Shown here in pieces: positions 22,569 through 31,730 of a stretch of DNA of 64,000 nt (positions are counted from its first letter, which is position 1; every line of letters starts with the position of its first letter). Source of the stretch: Acidobacteriota bacterium (GTDB taxonomy: Bacteria; Acidobacteriota; Blastocatellia; RBC074); NCBI GenBank assembly GCA_019639255.1, contig JAHBSF010000003.1, positions 62,001 through 126,000 of the forward strand. The letters are read 5' to 3'. Both the position numbers and the translations under genes were made by a program. Below the pieces are notes generated by a model, which was not told the DNA's origin, ran no database searches, and was given only the letters and a program-made list of their open reading frames with translations.

Positions 22569-23552
22569 ATGAAACGAATCGTCAGCGGAATGCGCCCTAC
22601 GGGGAAACTGCATCTCGGCAACTACGAGGGCGCACTCAAAAACTGGATAAGACTGCAAAACGACTACGAGTGCTTTTTCTTCGTCGCCGACTGGCACGCG
22701 CTCACTTCGGACTATGCCGACACATCCTTGATCAAGGCCAACACAATGGCGATGGTCACCGACTGGCTTGCAGCCGGTCTCGACCCCGAGCGCTGCACCA
22801 TATTCCTGCAATCGCTCGTGCCCGAACACGCCGAACTGCACTTGTACTTTTCCGCCGTCACTCCGCTCGGATGGCTCGAACGCGTGCCCACATACAAGGA
22901 GCAGCGCGAAAACATCACCGACAAGGACGTAGGCAACTACGCTTTTCTCGGCTACCCCGTGCTTCAGGCCGCGGACATCTCGATGTACCGCGCCAACTAC
23001 GTTCCCGTAGGCAAGGATCAGGCCGCGCATATCGAACTCACGCGGGAAATCGTGCGGCGCTTCAACAATTTTTACGGCGACGTATTCCCCGAGCCCGAAG
23101 CGCTGCACACCGAAGTGCTGACGCTCACCGGCACCGACGGCCGCAAAATGTCCAAGAGCTACAACAACACCATAGAACTCTCGGACTCCCCCGACATCAT
23201 CCGCCTGAAAACGCGGCAGATGATCACCGACCGGACCCGCATCAAACGCACCGATCCGGGACATCCCGAGGCCTGCGACGTCTGCCAGATGCACAGGCTC
23301 TTTGTTCCGGCCGAAATCGCCGACCGTTTCGACGATGATTGCCGCGCGGCGCGCATCGGCTGCGTAGACCGCAAACGCGCGCTAGCCGATGCACTCATAG
23401 AACGCCTCGCCCCGATCCACGAAAGGCTGAACTATTACCGCGACCATCAGGACGAAGTACGCAACATATTGCTCGAAGGATCACGACGCGCGCGCGAAGA
23501 AGCCCGCCGCGTTATGAGCGATGTCCGCCGTGCGATGCAAATCGACTGGTAA
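22569..23552 (+). CDS. trpS: Tryptophanyl-tRNA synthetase
   Basis: A 327-residue class I aminoacyl-tRNA synthetase that charges tRNA-Trp in the cytoplasm. The HIGH-like motif appears as PTGKLHLGNYEGA near residue 10-22, and the KMSKS loop as GRKMSKSYNN near 195. Length fits bacterial TrpRS. The ATG directly before KRIVSGMRPTG is chosen over a TTG seven codons upstream because it aligns with the family N-terminus. No leader or T-box is evident upstream. Confidence 0.96.
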   Translation: MKRIVSGMRPTGKLHLGNYEGALKNWIRLQNDYECFFFVADWHALTSDYADTSLIKANTMAMVTDWLAAGLDPERCTIFLQSLVPEHAELHLYFSAVTPLGWLERVPTYKEQRENITDKDVGNYAFLGYPVLQAADISMYRANYVPVGKDQAAHIELTREIVRRFNNFYGDVFPEPEALHTEVLTLTGTDGRKMSKSYNNTIELSDSPDIIRLKTRQMITDRTRIKRTDPGHPEACDVCQMHRLFVPAEIADRFDDDCRAARIGCVDRKRALADALIERLAPIHERLNYYRDHQDEVRNILLEGSRRAREEARRVMSDVRRAMQIDW

Positions 23553-23557
23553 CCCTT

Positions 23558-23646
23558 AAACCGATCCACAGGAGATTGGTTCAAAATTGTTGGATATTTC
23601 CGTAGTTTCCGTATTATTTCGTTTGTTCCGTCATCTCTCTTTTTTG
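23558..23646. repeat. Rearranged partial copy of the dispersed repeat with its outer extension
   Basis: Bases 23558-23590 (AAACCGATCCACAGGAGATT followed by GGTTCAAA) resemble the outer left extension of the copy at 36223. The right arm of the palindrome follows directly (GTTTGTTCCGTCATCTCTC) with no canonical left arm. It looks like a deletion derivative. It is the leader region of scpA. Confidence 0.6.
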
Positions 23647-23661
23647 CCCTGAAGCAAAGCC

Positions 23662-24420
23662 ATGTCCCAAAAGGAACCCGCCGAAAGCAGCGACGGTCGC
23701 GGAGATTACAAGGTACGACTTGAAGTCTTCGAAGGACCGCTCGACCTGCTGCTCTACCTCATCAGAAAAGACGAAATCGATGTCTACGACATCCCTATCT
23801 CACGCATCACGGAACAATATCTCGAACATCTGCGCCTGATGAAGGAACTCGACATCGCCGTGGCCGGAGATTTTCTCGTAATGGCGGCGACGTTGATCTA
23901 CATCAAGTCGAAGATGCTCCTGCCGCCCGAACCTGCGGCTGAAGGAGACGCCGATCTCAATGAAGATCCGCGCGCCGAACTCGTCGCACAACTGCTCGAA
24001 TACAGAAAATTCAAATCCGCGGCCAACATGCTTTATGCGCGCGGCGAAATCGAAGCCGCCTGCTATACGCGCGGCTCTATAGACACGGACGAAAACAATC
24101 CGGAAGTTACTGCTACGGTGTTTGATCTGCTGCGCGTATTCCGCGAGATTCTCGACCGGCAGAAGTCTGTGGCCGAGATGGAAATCCATCGCGACGAAAC
24201 GACGATGAGCGAGAAGCTGGAGCAGATCCGGCGTCTTGTAGGCGAGCGCGGCGAGATCAATGTTCGCGAGGTGTTCGCGCTGGCGCGCTCCAGGCGCGAG
24301 CTGATACTTACATTCCTCGCCTTCCTCGAACTCGTAAAGGAAGCCGAGATTTCACTCATTCAGGAACGGCTGTTCGGCGAAATCCTCGCGCGCCCGCGCG
24401 AACCAATCGCGAACCAATGA
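23662..24420 (+). CDS. scpA: Segregation and condensation protein A
   Basis: A 252-residue kleisin subunit of the SMC-ScpAB chromosome condensation complex. The N-terminal motif YKVRLEVFEGPLDLLLYLIR (residues 16-35) is the ScpA hallmark that contacts the SMC neck, followed by DEIDVYDIPISRITEQYLEH. The C-terminal winged-helix region is present (FLAFLELVKEAEISLIQERL). The gene ends in ATGA, overlapping the scpB start by four bases, so expression is coupled. Confidence 0.95.
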   Translation: MSQKEPAESSDGRGDYKVRLEVFEGPLDLLLYLIRKDEIDVYDIPISRITEQYLEHLRLMKELDIAVAGDFLVMAATLIYIKSKMLLPPEPAAEGDADLNEDPRAELVAQLLEYRKFKSAANMLYARGEIEAACYTRGSIDTDENNPEVTATVFDLLRVFREILDRQKSVAEMEIHRDETTMSEKLEQIRRLVGERGEINVREVFALARSRRELILTFLAFLELVKEAEISLIQERLFGEILARPREPIANQ

Positions 24421-25124
24421 CGCCTTGTACCGCGAATATGAACGACGAGAAAGAACCATCTGAATACGGACTGAGCGAGGAAGAACTCGCCGACGAACTC
24501 GAAAGCGCCGATCGATTGGCCGAAGAGTTTCCGGCAGTAGAAACCGAAAACGGCGATGCGATATCCAATGAAGCCGAAGAAGACATTCAGGCTTCGCGCG
24601 ATGAACGCAAACCCGCGGTCGAGGCGCTGCTGTTTGTCGCCGAAGAACCCCTCCCGGTCAAACAGCTCGCAAAACTGCTCGGGAAAATCGACGAGCGCGA
24701 AGTCCTCGAAACCCTGACGGAACTCTCCCGCGAATACGACGAACGCGGCAGCGGTTTCGAAATACGCGAACTCGCAGGCGGCTGGAGGCTTTCAACCCGC
24801 CCTCAATACCACGACTTCGTACGCAAGTACCTGAAGACGCGCCCCTCCGCGCGATTGTCCCTGCCTGCGCTCGAAACACTCGCCGTCGTAGCTTACAAAC
24901 AACCCATTACCGTACCCGAGATTCTTGAAATCCGGGGCGTCAGCTCTACTTCGGCAATCAAGACGCTGCTCGAAAAACGCCTCATCGTCACCAAAGGGCG
25001 CAAGGAAACCGTCGGCCGCCCGATGATGTACGGCACATCGAAGGAATTTCTCATCCAGTTCGGCCTCAGGGACCTGTCGGAAATGCCCAGCATCGAAGAC
25101 TTCGAAGACCTCACCCAAGGCTAG
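24417..25124 (+). CDS. scpB: Segregation and condensation protein B
   Basis: A 235-residue partner of ScpA that dimerises and regulates SMC. After an acidic Glu/Asp-rich N-terminal tail (residues 1-60) come the two winged-helix domains (AVEALLFVAEEPLPVKQLAK, LSLPALETLAVVAYKQPITV, EIRGVSSTSAIKTLLEKRLI). The start ATG overlaps the scpA stop (ATGA); an alternative ATG is seven codons later. Its TAG is followed immediately by a palindromic repeat. Confidence 0.94.
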   Translation: MTPCTANMNDEKEPSEYGLSEEELADELESADRLAEEFPAVETENGDAISNEAEEDIQASRDERKPAVEALLFVAEEPLPVKQLAKLLGKIDEREVLETLTELSREYDERGSGFEIRELAGGWRLSTRPQYHDFVRKYLKTRPSARLSLPALETLAVVAYKQPITVPEILEIRGVSSTSAIKTLLEKRLIVTKGRKETVGRPMMYGTSKEFLIQFGLRDLSEMPSIEDFEDLTQG

Positions 25125-25391
25125 AAGAGAGATAACGGAACAAACGAAATGAAACGAAAATCACGGAAACGTTGAATATTTCGGCAAGTTTCATCTGCCA
25201 GTTAACAGTTTGTCAGCAAGGCGGCAATTTCTCTGTCCGGCATCTTTCCGTTAATCGCTTTGGCAGCAGGTTTTTACAGAAAAATGCAGGACAGAAAAAT
25301 TCGTGCGAACTGTTATCTACTTTCTGCTGCTTATGAAACTTGCCAATATTTCCGTTTGTTCTGTTTATTTCGTTTGTTTCGTTATCTCTCC
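25125..25391. repeat. Expanded copy of the dispersed palindromic repeat with long interior
   Basis: The canonical left end (AGAGAGATAACGGAACAAAC) and right end (GTTTGTTTCGTTATCTCTC) are separated by about 210 bp instead of 50. The mirror symmetry continues inward (GGCAAGTTTCAT on the left, ATGAAACTTGCC on the right), so the arms are about 70 bp. The remaining middle part (25200-25330) has no recognised content. The stop codon of the minus-strand thioesterase lies in the right arm. Confidence 0.8.
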
Positions 25392-25816
25392 CCCCTGTAG
25401 CGGTCCAGGTCCGCCCGCAACCAGTCGGGCACCGGCACGGCGCGACCCGCTTCGTAATCCACCCAGGCGTTTACGCTCGAAGCCGCAGCCGCAAGCTCAT
25501 CGGTTCCGTGAAAGAAAATCCCGTATATCATTCGGAAACTGCGCCGCCCAACTTCTTCTACGCAAACCCCCACGTCGAGACGCGCGGGATATACGACCTG
25601 CTTTCTGAAATCGCACGTCGTGGTGACAAGCGCCGGCCCGTGCGGCCCGTCCGCCCGTCCGCGCGCGCCCAGCTCGCCCAGCAGCTTGACCCGGGCAATC
25701 TCGCAGTATGTGAAATAAACCGCGTTGTTGACGTGTCCCTGCGCGTCCATATCGCCCCAGCGCACCTCTATCTCGGTCCAGTAGGTGAATTGATCCCGCG
25801 TTACCGTTTCACTCAT
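25382..25816 (-). CDS. Acyl-CoA thioesterase, hotdog fold (YbgC/FadM-like)
   Basis: A 144-residue 4-hydroxybenzoyl-CoA-thioesterase-type hotdog protein. [21 protein letters not shown] contains the catalytic Asp and the HVNN motif; [19 protein letters not shown] and [10 protein letters not shown] complete the fold. It hydrolyses acyl-CoA esters in the cytoplasm. Its start overlaps the end of the upstream acyl-CoA ligase by eight bases, so the two are coupled and may act on the same fatty acids. The stop TAA is supplied by a palindromic repeat arm (final residues RGER). Confidence 0.9.
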   Translation of the reverse strand: MSETVTRDQFTYWTEIEVRWGDMDAQGHVNNAVYFTYCEIARVKLLGELGARGRADGPHGPALVTTTCDFRKQVVYPARLDVGVCVEEVGRRSFRMIYGIFFHGTDELAAAASSVNAWVDYEAGRAVPVPDWLRADLDRYRGER

Positions 25817-27434
25817 CGCCCCCCTCTGCGTTCAGCTCCCGTTCGTGCAATTCGCGGAGTTTGAATTTCTGTATCTTGCCCGACGCCGTCATAGGGTAAT
25901 CGGCGACGAAACGTATGTAGCGCGGAACCTTGAACCGCGCCAACCGCGCGCGGCAGTACTCGCGCATCTCGTCCTGTGCGACCGCAGCGCCCGGTTTCAG
26001 GCGAACCGAAACGGCGACTTCTTCGCCGAAAAACTCGCTCGTTACCGCATAAACATAAGCATCGGCGACCGAATCGTGCGTGCGCAACAGGTCTTCGATC
26101 TCTTTCGGCGCGATGTTTTCGCCTCCGCGTATTATGATGTCCTTTATCCGGCCCGTGATCCGCACGTAGCCATCTTCGTCCATCGTCGCCTGATCTCCCG
26201 TGCGCAGCCAGCCATCTTCGTCGATTGCGGCGCGCGTGGCTTCGGGGTTGTTGTAGTAGCCGAGCATCACGTTGTAGCCGCGCACGCAAAGTTCGCCCGG
26301 TTGATTTGCCCCCAGAGTTTCACGCGTTGCGGGGTCGCAAATTTTCACTTCCATCTCGGGCAGAACGCGTCCTACGGTCTGTGTGCGCCGTTCGAGCGTA
26401 TCGTCGCGCGAGGTCTGCGTGATGCCGGGCGATGCTTCCGTCAATCCGTAAATGATCGTCATCTCGCGCAGGTTCATCTCGTCGATCGCACGGCGCATCA
26501 ATGCTTCCGGACACAATGACCCGGCCATCACTCCCGTGCGCAGCGAACTCAGATCGAAGCGCAAAAACTCCGCATCCTCCATCTCGGCGAGAAACATCGT
26601 CGGCACGCCGTACAGCGAGGTGCAACGCTCGCGCTCCACGGTTTCCAGCACCCTGCGAGCATCGAACGATTCTATAGGACACAGGCACGCTCCGTGCGTA
26701 TAGGCGCCGAGCACGCCGATTACACAGCCGAAACAGTGAAACAGCGGCACGCACAGACACAGGCGATCCTCGGGCGTATATCCGAGTCCGCGCCCGAGCC
26801 AGTAACCGTTGTTGACGATGTTGCGGCTCGACAGCATCACGCCCTTCGGAAACCCCGTCGTCCCGGATGTGTACTGCATGTTGATGACATCATCCGGATC
26901 TACGACGGATTCAAGCGCCGACAACTCCGCGTCACTTACTTCTTCGGCCCGCGCCTTAAGGTCTGCGTAGGACATAAAACCTTCGGGGCAATCTTCGCCG
27001 ATGAACAGGGCGCGGCGCAGATGGGGCAGATTGCCGTCAAGGGCGCCGATTTCGCGCAGCGCTCCTACGTAATCGACATCGCGGAATCCGGCAATCGTTA
27101 TTACCGTCGAGGATTCGCTTTGCCGCAAAAGGTAGTCTATTTCGTGCGCGCGAAGAGATGTGTTTACGGTGACGAGCACCGCGCCGATTTTTGCGAGCGC
27201 AAATTGCAGGACTATCCATTCGGGTACGTTCGTCGCCCACAGCGCCGCGCGGTCGCCGCGCCGCACGCCCACGGCTGCCAGGCCGCGTGCAATGATACGA
27301 GCTTCGGCCTCGAGCGCGGCGAACGTATACCTGAGGTTTCGATCGCTGTAGACGAGCGCTTCGCGGTCGGGCATCGTTTCGGCCAGTCGGGTCAGGAGCG
27401 CCCCTACCGTCACATCGCGAAATGATGGAGACAT
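25809..27434 (-). CDS. AMP-dependent acyl-CoA synthetase
   Basis: A 541-residue adenylate-forming ligase that activates a carboxylic acid to its CoA thioester through an acyl-AMP. The P-loop-like motif [20 protein letters not shown] is near residue 180, the acyl-site motif YGLTEASPG near 330, [20 protein letters not shown] with the conserved Asp near 415, and the catalytic Lys in [11 protein letters not shown] near 525. It resembles medium/long-chain FadD-like enzymes, but chain length cannot be read. The start at MSPSFRDV is chosen; a long upstream in-frame extension is shadow sequence. It is coupled to a thioesterase. Confidence 0.92.
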   Translation of the reverse strand: MSPSFRDVTVGALLTRLAETMPDREALVYSDRNLRYTFAALEAEARIIARGLAAVGVRRGDRAALWATNVPEWIVLQFALAKIGAVLVTVNTSLRAHEIDYLLRQSESSTVITIAGFRDVDYVGALREIGALDGNLPHLRRALFIGEDCPEGFMSYADLKARAEEVSDAELSALESVVDPDDVINMQYTSGTTGFPKGVMLSSRNIVNNGYWLGRGLGYTPEDRLCLCVPLFHCFGCVIGVLGAYTHGACLCPIESFDARRVLETVERERCTSLYGVPTMFLAEMEDAEFLRFDLSSLRTGVMAGSLCPEALMRRAIDEMNLREMTIIYGLTEASPGITQTSRDDTLERRTQTVGRVLPEMEVKICDPATRETLGANQPGELCVRGYNVMLGYYNNPEATRAAIDEDGWLRTGDQATMDEDGYVRITGRIKDIIIRGGENIAPKEIEDLLRTHDSVADAYVYAVTSEFFGEEVAVSVRLKPGAAVAQDEMREYCRARLARFKVPRYIRFVADYPMTASGKIQKFKLRELHERELNAEGGDE

Positions 27435-27481
27435 TCCGTGTCGGCGATTTCCGTTCATTTCCGCGTATTCCGTGTTCTCTG
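27433..27481. repeat. Partial copy of the dispersed repeat (right arm)
   Basis: Short spaced words TTCCGTG, TTTCCGTTCATTTCCGCG, TATTCCGTGTTCTCT resemble the right half of the family without a left half. It lies between the acyl-CoA ligase start and the DHS-like stop. Confidence 0.5.
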
Positions 27482-28576
27482 TCAGCGCCGCACCGATCTT
27501 TCGTACTCTTCGCGCAGCAGGTTCATAAATTCTTCGCGCCGGTCGTAGAGCCGCCTCAGCGGCCGCTTTTCGCGCTTCGCCATCGCATACGCCGTAATCA
27601 GCGGCAGCGCAACCGTGGCGTCTACGTAACAGACTACGGCGTCGGGCAACTGATCGGGATCGATCTTTCCCCAACTGACCGCCTCTGCGGGCGTCGCCCC
27701 GGACAGCCCCCCCGTATCCGGGCGGGCGTCGGTAAGTTGAAGAAAATAATCGTGGCCTTTTTCTTCGATGCCGAGAACTTCCTGTATCTGCGGTTCGGTC
27801 TGAAGCGCGAAGTTTTTCGGGCTGCCGCCGCCGCAGATGAATATCGCCGAGCGGCCGCCCCCGCGCTTGGCCGCAAGCACGAGCGACGCCGTCTCGTTTA
27901 CATCGGCCGAGGGGTTCAAACGCAATCGGCTGCCCTGCAATTCCTTCGCCGCCACGTTCATCCCTATCGAGCTGTCGCCCGGCGACGAGGTGTAAACCGG
28001 CACGCCGCAACGGTAGGCGGCGGCGAGCAAAGATTGGCGCTCAAGACCCAGCACGCGCTCGCGCTCGGCTACGTACTTGCCGCAAAGGTAGTGAAACTCC
28101 GCCGTAGACATCTCGCGCTGGAACTCGGGGGCGTCTATGATCTCGCGGAAAAATGCGTCGGTAGAAAGCAGCACGTCGTAGTCGAAGAAGATATCGTAGA
28201 TGCGCACGACTCCCTCTTCGCGCAGTACGACATCGCTCGTCTGCGCGTTGCCGCGATGCATGGCGAGGCCGAGGCCGAAATGCGCATCGTGATAAAGATT
28301 CGCGCCCGTCGAAATGATCCAGTCCACGAATCCCGCCTCGATCAGCGGGATTACCGCCGATATGCCCACGCCCGCGGGCGTTAATGCTCCGGTGAGCGTC
28401 ATCCCCACCGTCACCTCGTCGGCAAGCATCTTCTCGGCGAAAAGCTGCGATCCTTCGCGCAACCGCGCTGCATTATAGGATTGAAAATTGTTCTCGATCA
28501 GTTCGACGATCGTTGTATTCGAAGTGATCGGCGTAGGGGCTATGCGATGCCCCTGCAAGTATCTGCTGCGGCTCAT
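27482..28576 (-). CDS. Deoxyhypusine synthase family protein
   Basis: A 364-residue homologue of deoxyhypusine synthase. The active-site region EAVSWGKI retains the lysine that forms the spermidine-derived imine in eukaryotic DHS (Lys329 in human), and the NAD-site regions ([53 protein letters not shown]) are intact. Bacteria lack eIF5A, so many bacterial members are believed to make homospermidine or another polyamine from spermidine or putrescine; which applies here is inference. It stands between an acyl-CoA ligase and a Crp-type regulator on the same strand, with no other polyamine gene in view. Confidence 0.9.
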   Translation of the reverse strand: MSRSRYLQGHRIAPTPITSNTTIVELIENNFQSYNAARLREGSQLFAEKMLADEVTVGMTLTGALTPAGVGISAVIPLIEAGFVDWIISTGANLYHDAHFGLGLAMHRGNAQTSDVVLREEGVVRIYDIFFDYDVLLSTDAFFREIIDAPEFQREMSTAEFHYLCGKYVAERERVLGLERQSLLAAAYRCGVPVYTSSPGDSSIGMNVAAKELQGSRLRLNPSADVNETASLVLAAKRGGGRSAIFICGGGSPKNFALQTEPQIQEVLGIEEKGHDYFLQLTDARPDTGGLSGATPAEAVSWGKIDPDQLPDAVVCYVDATVALPLITAYAMAKREKRPLRRLYDRREEFMNLLREEYERSVRR

Positions 28577-28612
28577 TAATTCTCCAGTTCGTCGGATAAT
28601 CCAGCGTATTTC

Positions 28613-29296
28613 CTACATTCCCGCAAACGCCTCGATCGCCTTTTCATCGGCGATAGTCACGGTTCTTCCCTCTACCTGAAGCAATCCGTTGGCTTGAAGT
28701 CTTGCAAGCGCGCGGGAGACTACCTCGCGCACCGTGCCGATTCGCGCAGCAATCTGCTGATTGGTGGGCGCAAGGGTCACCCTCAATCCGTCCGATGTGC
28801 GTTTGCCCCGCGCACGCGCTTCAATGAGCAGCCAGCGCGCAAGCCTTTCATCCACTTCGTGCAGCGAAAGCGCCTCGACAAGCGCAGCGCAGCGCCGCAA
28901 CCTTCCGGCGAGCAGTCGTACGGCCGCAAGCGCTATTTGCGGATGTTCCAGACACAGGCGCTGGACGTGGTGTTTGTCCAGAAACAATACATCGGCGTCT
29001 TCTTCCGCGGCGACGGTAGAAGGATATGGCTTCTCGTCAAAGACCGGAAGCTCGGCTATCGTAGCGCCAGCGCGCTCGACGTGAATGACCTGTTCGCGTC
29101 CGTCGAGTCCTTCGCGATAGGCGCGCAGCGCGCCGCTCACGATTACGAATAATCCCTGCGCCTGTTCGCCGGCGACAAACAGTATTTCGCCCCTCGAGAG
29201 ATGGCGCGCTGCGGCGCGTTCGGCAAGCACCTCCAGCACGGCATCGTCCAGATCGCCGAACAGCGGCGTTCGCCGCAGCGCCGAAATCTTGTCCAT
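28613..29296 (-). CDS. Crp/Fnr-family transcriptional regulator
   Basis: A 227-residue regulator. Residues 1-120 are a cyclic-nucleotide-binding-type beta-barrel (GEILFVAGEQAQGLFVIVSG), a long dimerisation helix follows, and residues 165-215 are the winged helix (PTNQQIAARIGTVREVVSRA), typical Crp/Fnr recognition-helix spacing. No N-terminal Cys cluster of Fnr type is present, so it is not an iron-sulfur O2 sensor; the ligand is unknown. It is divided from the upstream RelA/SpoT gene by 41 bp on the same strand. Confidence 0.92.
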   Translation of the reverse strand: MDKISALRRTPLFGDLDDAVLEVLAERAAARHLSRGEILFVAGEQAQGLFVIVSGALRAYREGLDGREQVIHVERAGATIAELPVFDEKPYPSTVAAEEDADVLFLDKHHVQRLCLEHPQIALAAVRLLAGRLRRCAALVEALSLHEVDERLARWLLIEARARGKRTSDGLRVTLAPTNQQIAARIGTVREVVSRALARLQANGLLQVEGRTVTIADEKAIEAFAGM

Positions 29297-29337
29297 CGGA
29301 TTGAAGCCTTTGCCGATTGATTGAGCGAATCAGCCGG

Positions 29338-31542
29338 TCAGTTGCGCGCCGAAGCATTCGCAAGCGGGCTTGCGAGGCGTTCGACATCGAGTACTCCATC
29401 GACGCCCTTGACCGCGCTGAAGACCCGTTCGAGGTGTTTGATGTCCGTAATGTCGACCGTCACCTCGATCGTGCGCGCATTGGCGCTCTTTGAACTGTCG
29501 GTGCGCGCGTCGCGAATGTTCGTATTTATGTTCGCAATGGCGTTGGTCAGCGCGGCAAGCATCCCCTGACGATCCTCGACCGTAACGGCGATGCTGACGG
29601 CGTAAGCCGTCGGCGCACTGTCGGCTCCAGCCCAGTCCACGTCTATAATTCGCTCGCGGTTCACCATAAGATTAGCCACGTTCTTGCACCGCCTGGCGTG
29701 AACTCCTACGCCCTTGCCCCGCGTGATGTAGCCTATGACTTCTTCGCCGCGGATCGGGTTGCAGCACGGCGCGCGATAAACAAGCACATCATCGATGCCC
29801 TTGACCAGCACGCGGTCTTCGCCCAGGCGCAGCGCCCGCTTGACCGCCTGGCCGACCTGTTGCAGCCGCGAGGTCTTGCCCTGCTCTATTTCCGCGAGCT
29901 TTTCGGCCGAAACGAAGCGCGCGACGATGGTGCGGGGCTGGAGTTTGCCGTAGCCGATTGCGGCAAACATATCGTCGACCTTCGGCAGGCCGTTGTCGGA
30001 CAGGGCGCGCGCCATCTGCTCGTGGTCGAGAATTTTTTTGGTCTTGAGTCCGAAGCGCGCGGCTTCCTTCTCAAACAGCTTGCGCCCGATTTCGATCGAT
30101 TGCGAACGCTGCTGCTCGGTTATCCAGTGCTTGATCTTGTTGCGCGCACGCGAAGTAACGACGAAGTTCAGCCAGTCGCGGCTCGGATGATGTCCGGGCG
30201 AGGTCATAATCTCCACCACTTCGCTGTTGCGCAACTGATACTTCAACGGCACTATCCGCCCGTTGACCTTCGCTCCCGTACATTGATGCCCGACCTCGGT
30301 GTGAATCGCATAAGCGAAATCTATGGGCGTGGCGCCGCGCGGCAGTTCTATCACCTTTCCCTTGGGCGTGAATGCGTATACCTCTTTCGGGTACAGATCC
30401 AGCTTCAGCGTATCGACGAATTCGCGCGCATCCGACAGATCCTGCTGCCATTCAACCAGACGGCGCAGCCAGCGAAAAGTCTCATCCTCGCTCGTATCGG
30501 AGCCCTTGCCTTCCTTGTATTTCCAGTGCGCGGCAATACCCTCTTCGGCAATCCGGTGCATCTCCTCGGTCCGGATCTGCACTTCAAAGGGCTGGCCCTC
30601 GTCGCCTACAACCGAAGTATGCAGCGACTGGTACAGGTTCTCGCGCGGCGAGGCGATGAAATCCTTTATCCTGCCCGGAACCGGATGCCAGTGTTTGTGG
30701 ATCACTCCAAGAGCCGCATAACAGTCGCGCACATCGTTTGTAATGATACGCACGGCCGCAAGATCATAAACCTGGTTGAGAGTAATCCTCTGGCGCTTGA
30801 GCTTGAGATATATGCTGTAGAGCCGCTTGATTCGCCCCTCGATGCGGATTATGGGGATGCCTTCGTCGGTCAGGTATTGCGTAATCTTGCTGCGCACCTC
30901 GTCCAGAAAATGGTCGGTAGAGGCTCTGCGCTGCTCTACGGCCCGCCTCAGCTTCCCATACTCGTCCGGTTCGAGATACATAAAGGCGAGGTCTTCGAGT
31001 TCCACGCGCACCTTGCCCATGCCGAGGCGATGCGCAATCGGCGCGTAAACATCCAGCGTCTCGCGCGCAATGCGCTGCCGCTTTTCGGGACGCAGGAATT
31101 GAAGCGTGCGCATGTTGTGAAGACGGTCGGCGAGTTTGACGAGCACTACGCGGATGTCGTCCACCATCGCCAATACCATTTTGCGCAGGTTTTCGGCCTG
31201 CGCCTCTTCCTTGGACAGCTTGCCCAGGTTCGAGATCTTCGTCACCCCGTCTACCAGATGCGCGACCTCTGGCCCGAAGTAGTCGCGTATCGTGTCCAGA
31301 GTGACCAGCGTGTCCTCGACCACATCGTGCAACAACCCCGTGCATACGGTGACTGCGTCGAGTTTCAGATCGGCGAGAATCTGCGCGACCGAAAGCGGGT
31401 GGATGAGATAGGGCTCGCCCGACGCCCTGACCTGATCCTTGTGTTCCTTGGCCGAGAATATATATGCGCGCCGCAGCAGATCCAGATCGGCGTCCGGATG
31501 GAAACGTTCTACGGTTCTGACGACGTCTTCAAAGCGAATCAT
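29338..31542 (-). CDS. Bifunctional (p)ppGpp synthetase/hydrolase, RelA/SpoT
   Basis: A 734-residue long RSH enzyme that makes and degrades the alarmone (p)ppGpp. The order is: HD hydrolase domain (residues 25-180, with the metal-binding LLHDVVEDT intact), synthetase domain (RIKRLYSIYLKLKRQ, VIHKHWHPVPGRIKDFIASP, ENLYQSLHTSV), TGS domain (AFTPKGKVIELPRGATPIDF), a zinc-finger-like region with CCNP and HARRC, and a C-terminal ACT domain. An intact HD site argues for a bifunctional Rel/SpoT enzyme rather than a RelA synthetase. It is probably the main stringent-response enzyme of this organism. Confidence 0.95.
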   Translation of the reverse strand: MIRFEDVVRTVERFHPDADLDLLRRAYIFSAKEHKDQVRASGEPYLIHPLSVAQILADLKLDAVTVCTGLLHDVVEDTLVTLDTIRDYFGPEVAHLVDGVTKISNLGKLSKEEAQAENLRKMVLAMVDDIRVVLVKLADRLHNMRTLQFLRPEKRQRIARETLDVYAPIAHRLGMGKVRVELEDLAFMYLEPDEYGKLRRAVEQRRASTDHFLDEVRSKITQYLTDEGIPIIRIEGRIKRLYSIYLKLKRQRITLNQVYDLAAVRIITNDVRDCYAALGVIHKHWHPVPGRIKDFIASPRENLYQSLHTSVVGDEGQPFEVQIRTEEMHRIAEEGIAAHWKYKEGKGSDTSEDETFRWLRRLVEWQQDLSDAREFVDTLKLDLYPKEVYAFTPKGKVIELPRGATPIDFAYAIHTEVGHQCTGAKVNGRIVPLKYQLRNSEVVEIMTSPGHHPSRDWLNFVVTSRARNKIKHWITEQQRSQSIEIGRKLFEKEAARFGLKTKKILDHEQMARALSDNGLPKVDDMFAAIGYGKLQPRTIVARFVSAEKLAEIEQGKTSRLQQVGQAVKRALRLGEDRVLVKGIDDVLVYRAPCCNPIRGEEVIGYITRGKGVGVHARRCKNVANLMVNRERIIDVDWAGADSAPTAYAVSIAVTVEDRQGMLAALTNAIANINTNIRDARTDSSKSANARTIEVTVDITDIKHLERVFSAVKGVDGVLDVERLASPLANASARN

Positions 31543-31556
31543 GCAGCGGCATTATA

Positions 31557-31655
31557 GCAAGAGATAACGGAACAAACGAAATGTAACGGAAATGACGGAA
31601 AAGTCGAATATTTTCGTCTGTTCCGTCTTATTTCGTTTGTTTCGTTGTCTCTCTG
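31557..31655. repeat. Dispersed palindromic repeat, forward orientation
   Basis: Left arm AGAGATAACGGAACAAACGA and right arm TCGTTTGTTTCGTTGTCTCTC are mirror images, with centre GGAAAAGTCGAATATTTTCG. It lies between the 5' end of the RelA/SpoT gene and the 3' end of the TPR lipoprotein gene. The 31558-31730 gap holds nothing else recognisable. Confidence 0.9.
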
Positions 31656-31730
31656 CTCCTGAACGACAACAGCCGGCATCCGCATTTGCGAACGCCGGCT
31701 GTATCCGAAAAAATCGATCCCGAACGCCGA

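Noticed and set aside
29698-31557. A 619-codon plus-strand open frame opposite the RelA/SpoT gene
   Set aside because: It mirrors the codon structure of the strongly supported RelA/SpoT gene and has no recognisable domain or ribosome site; high-GC shadow.
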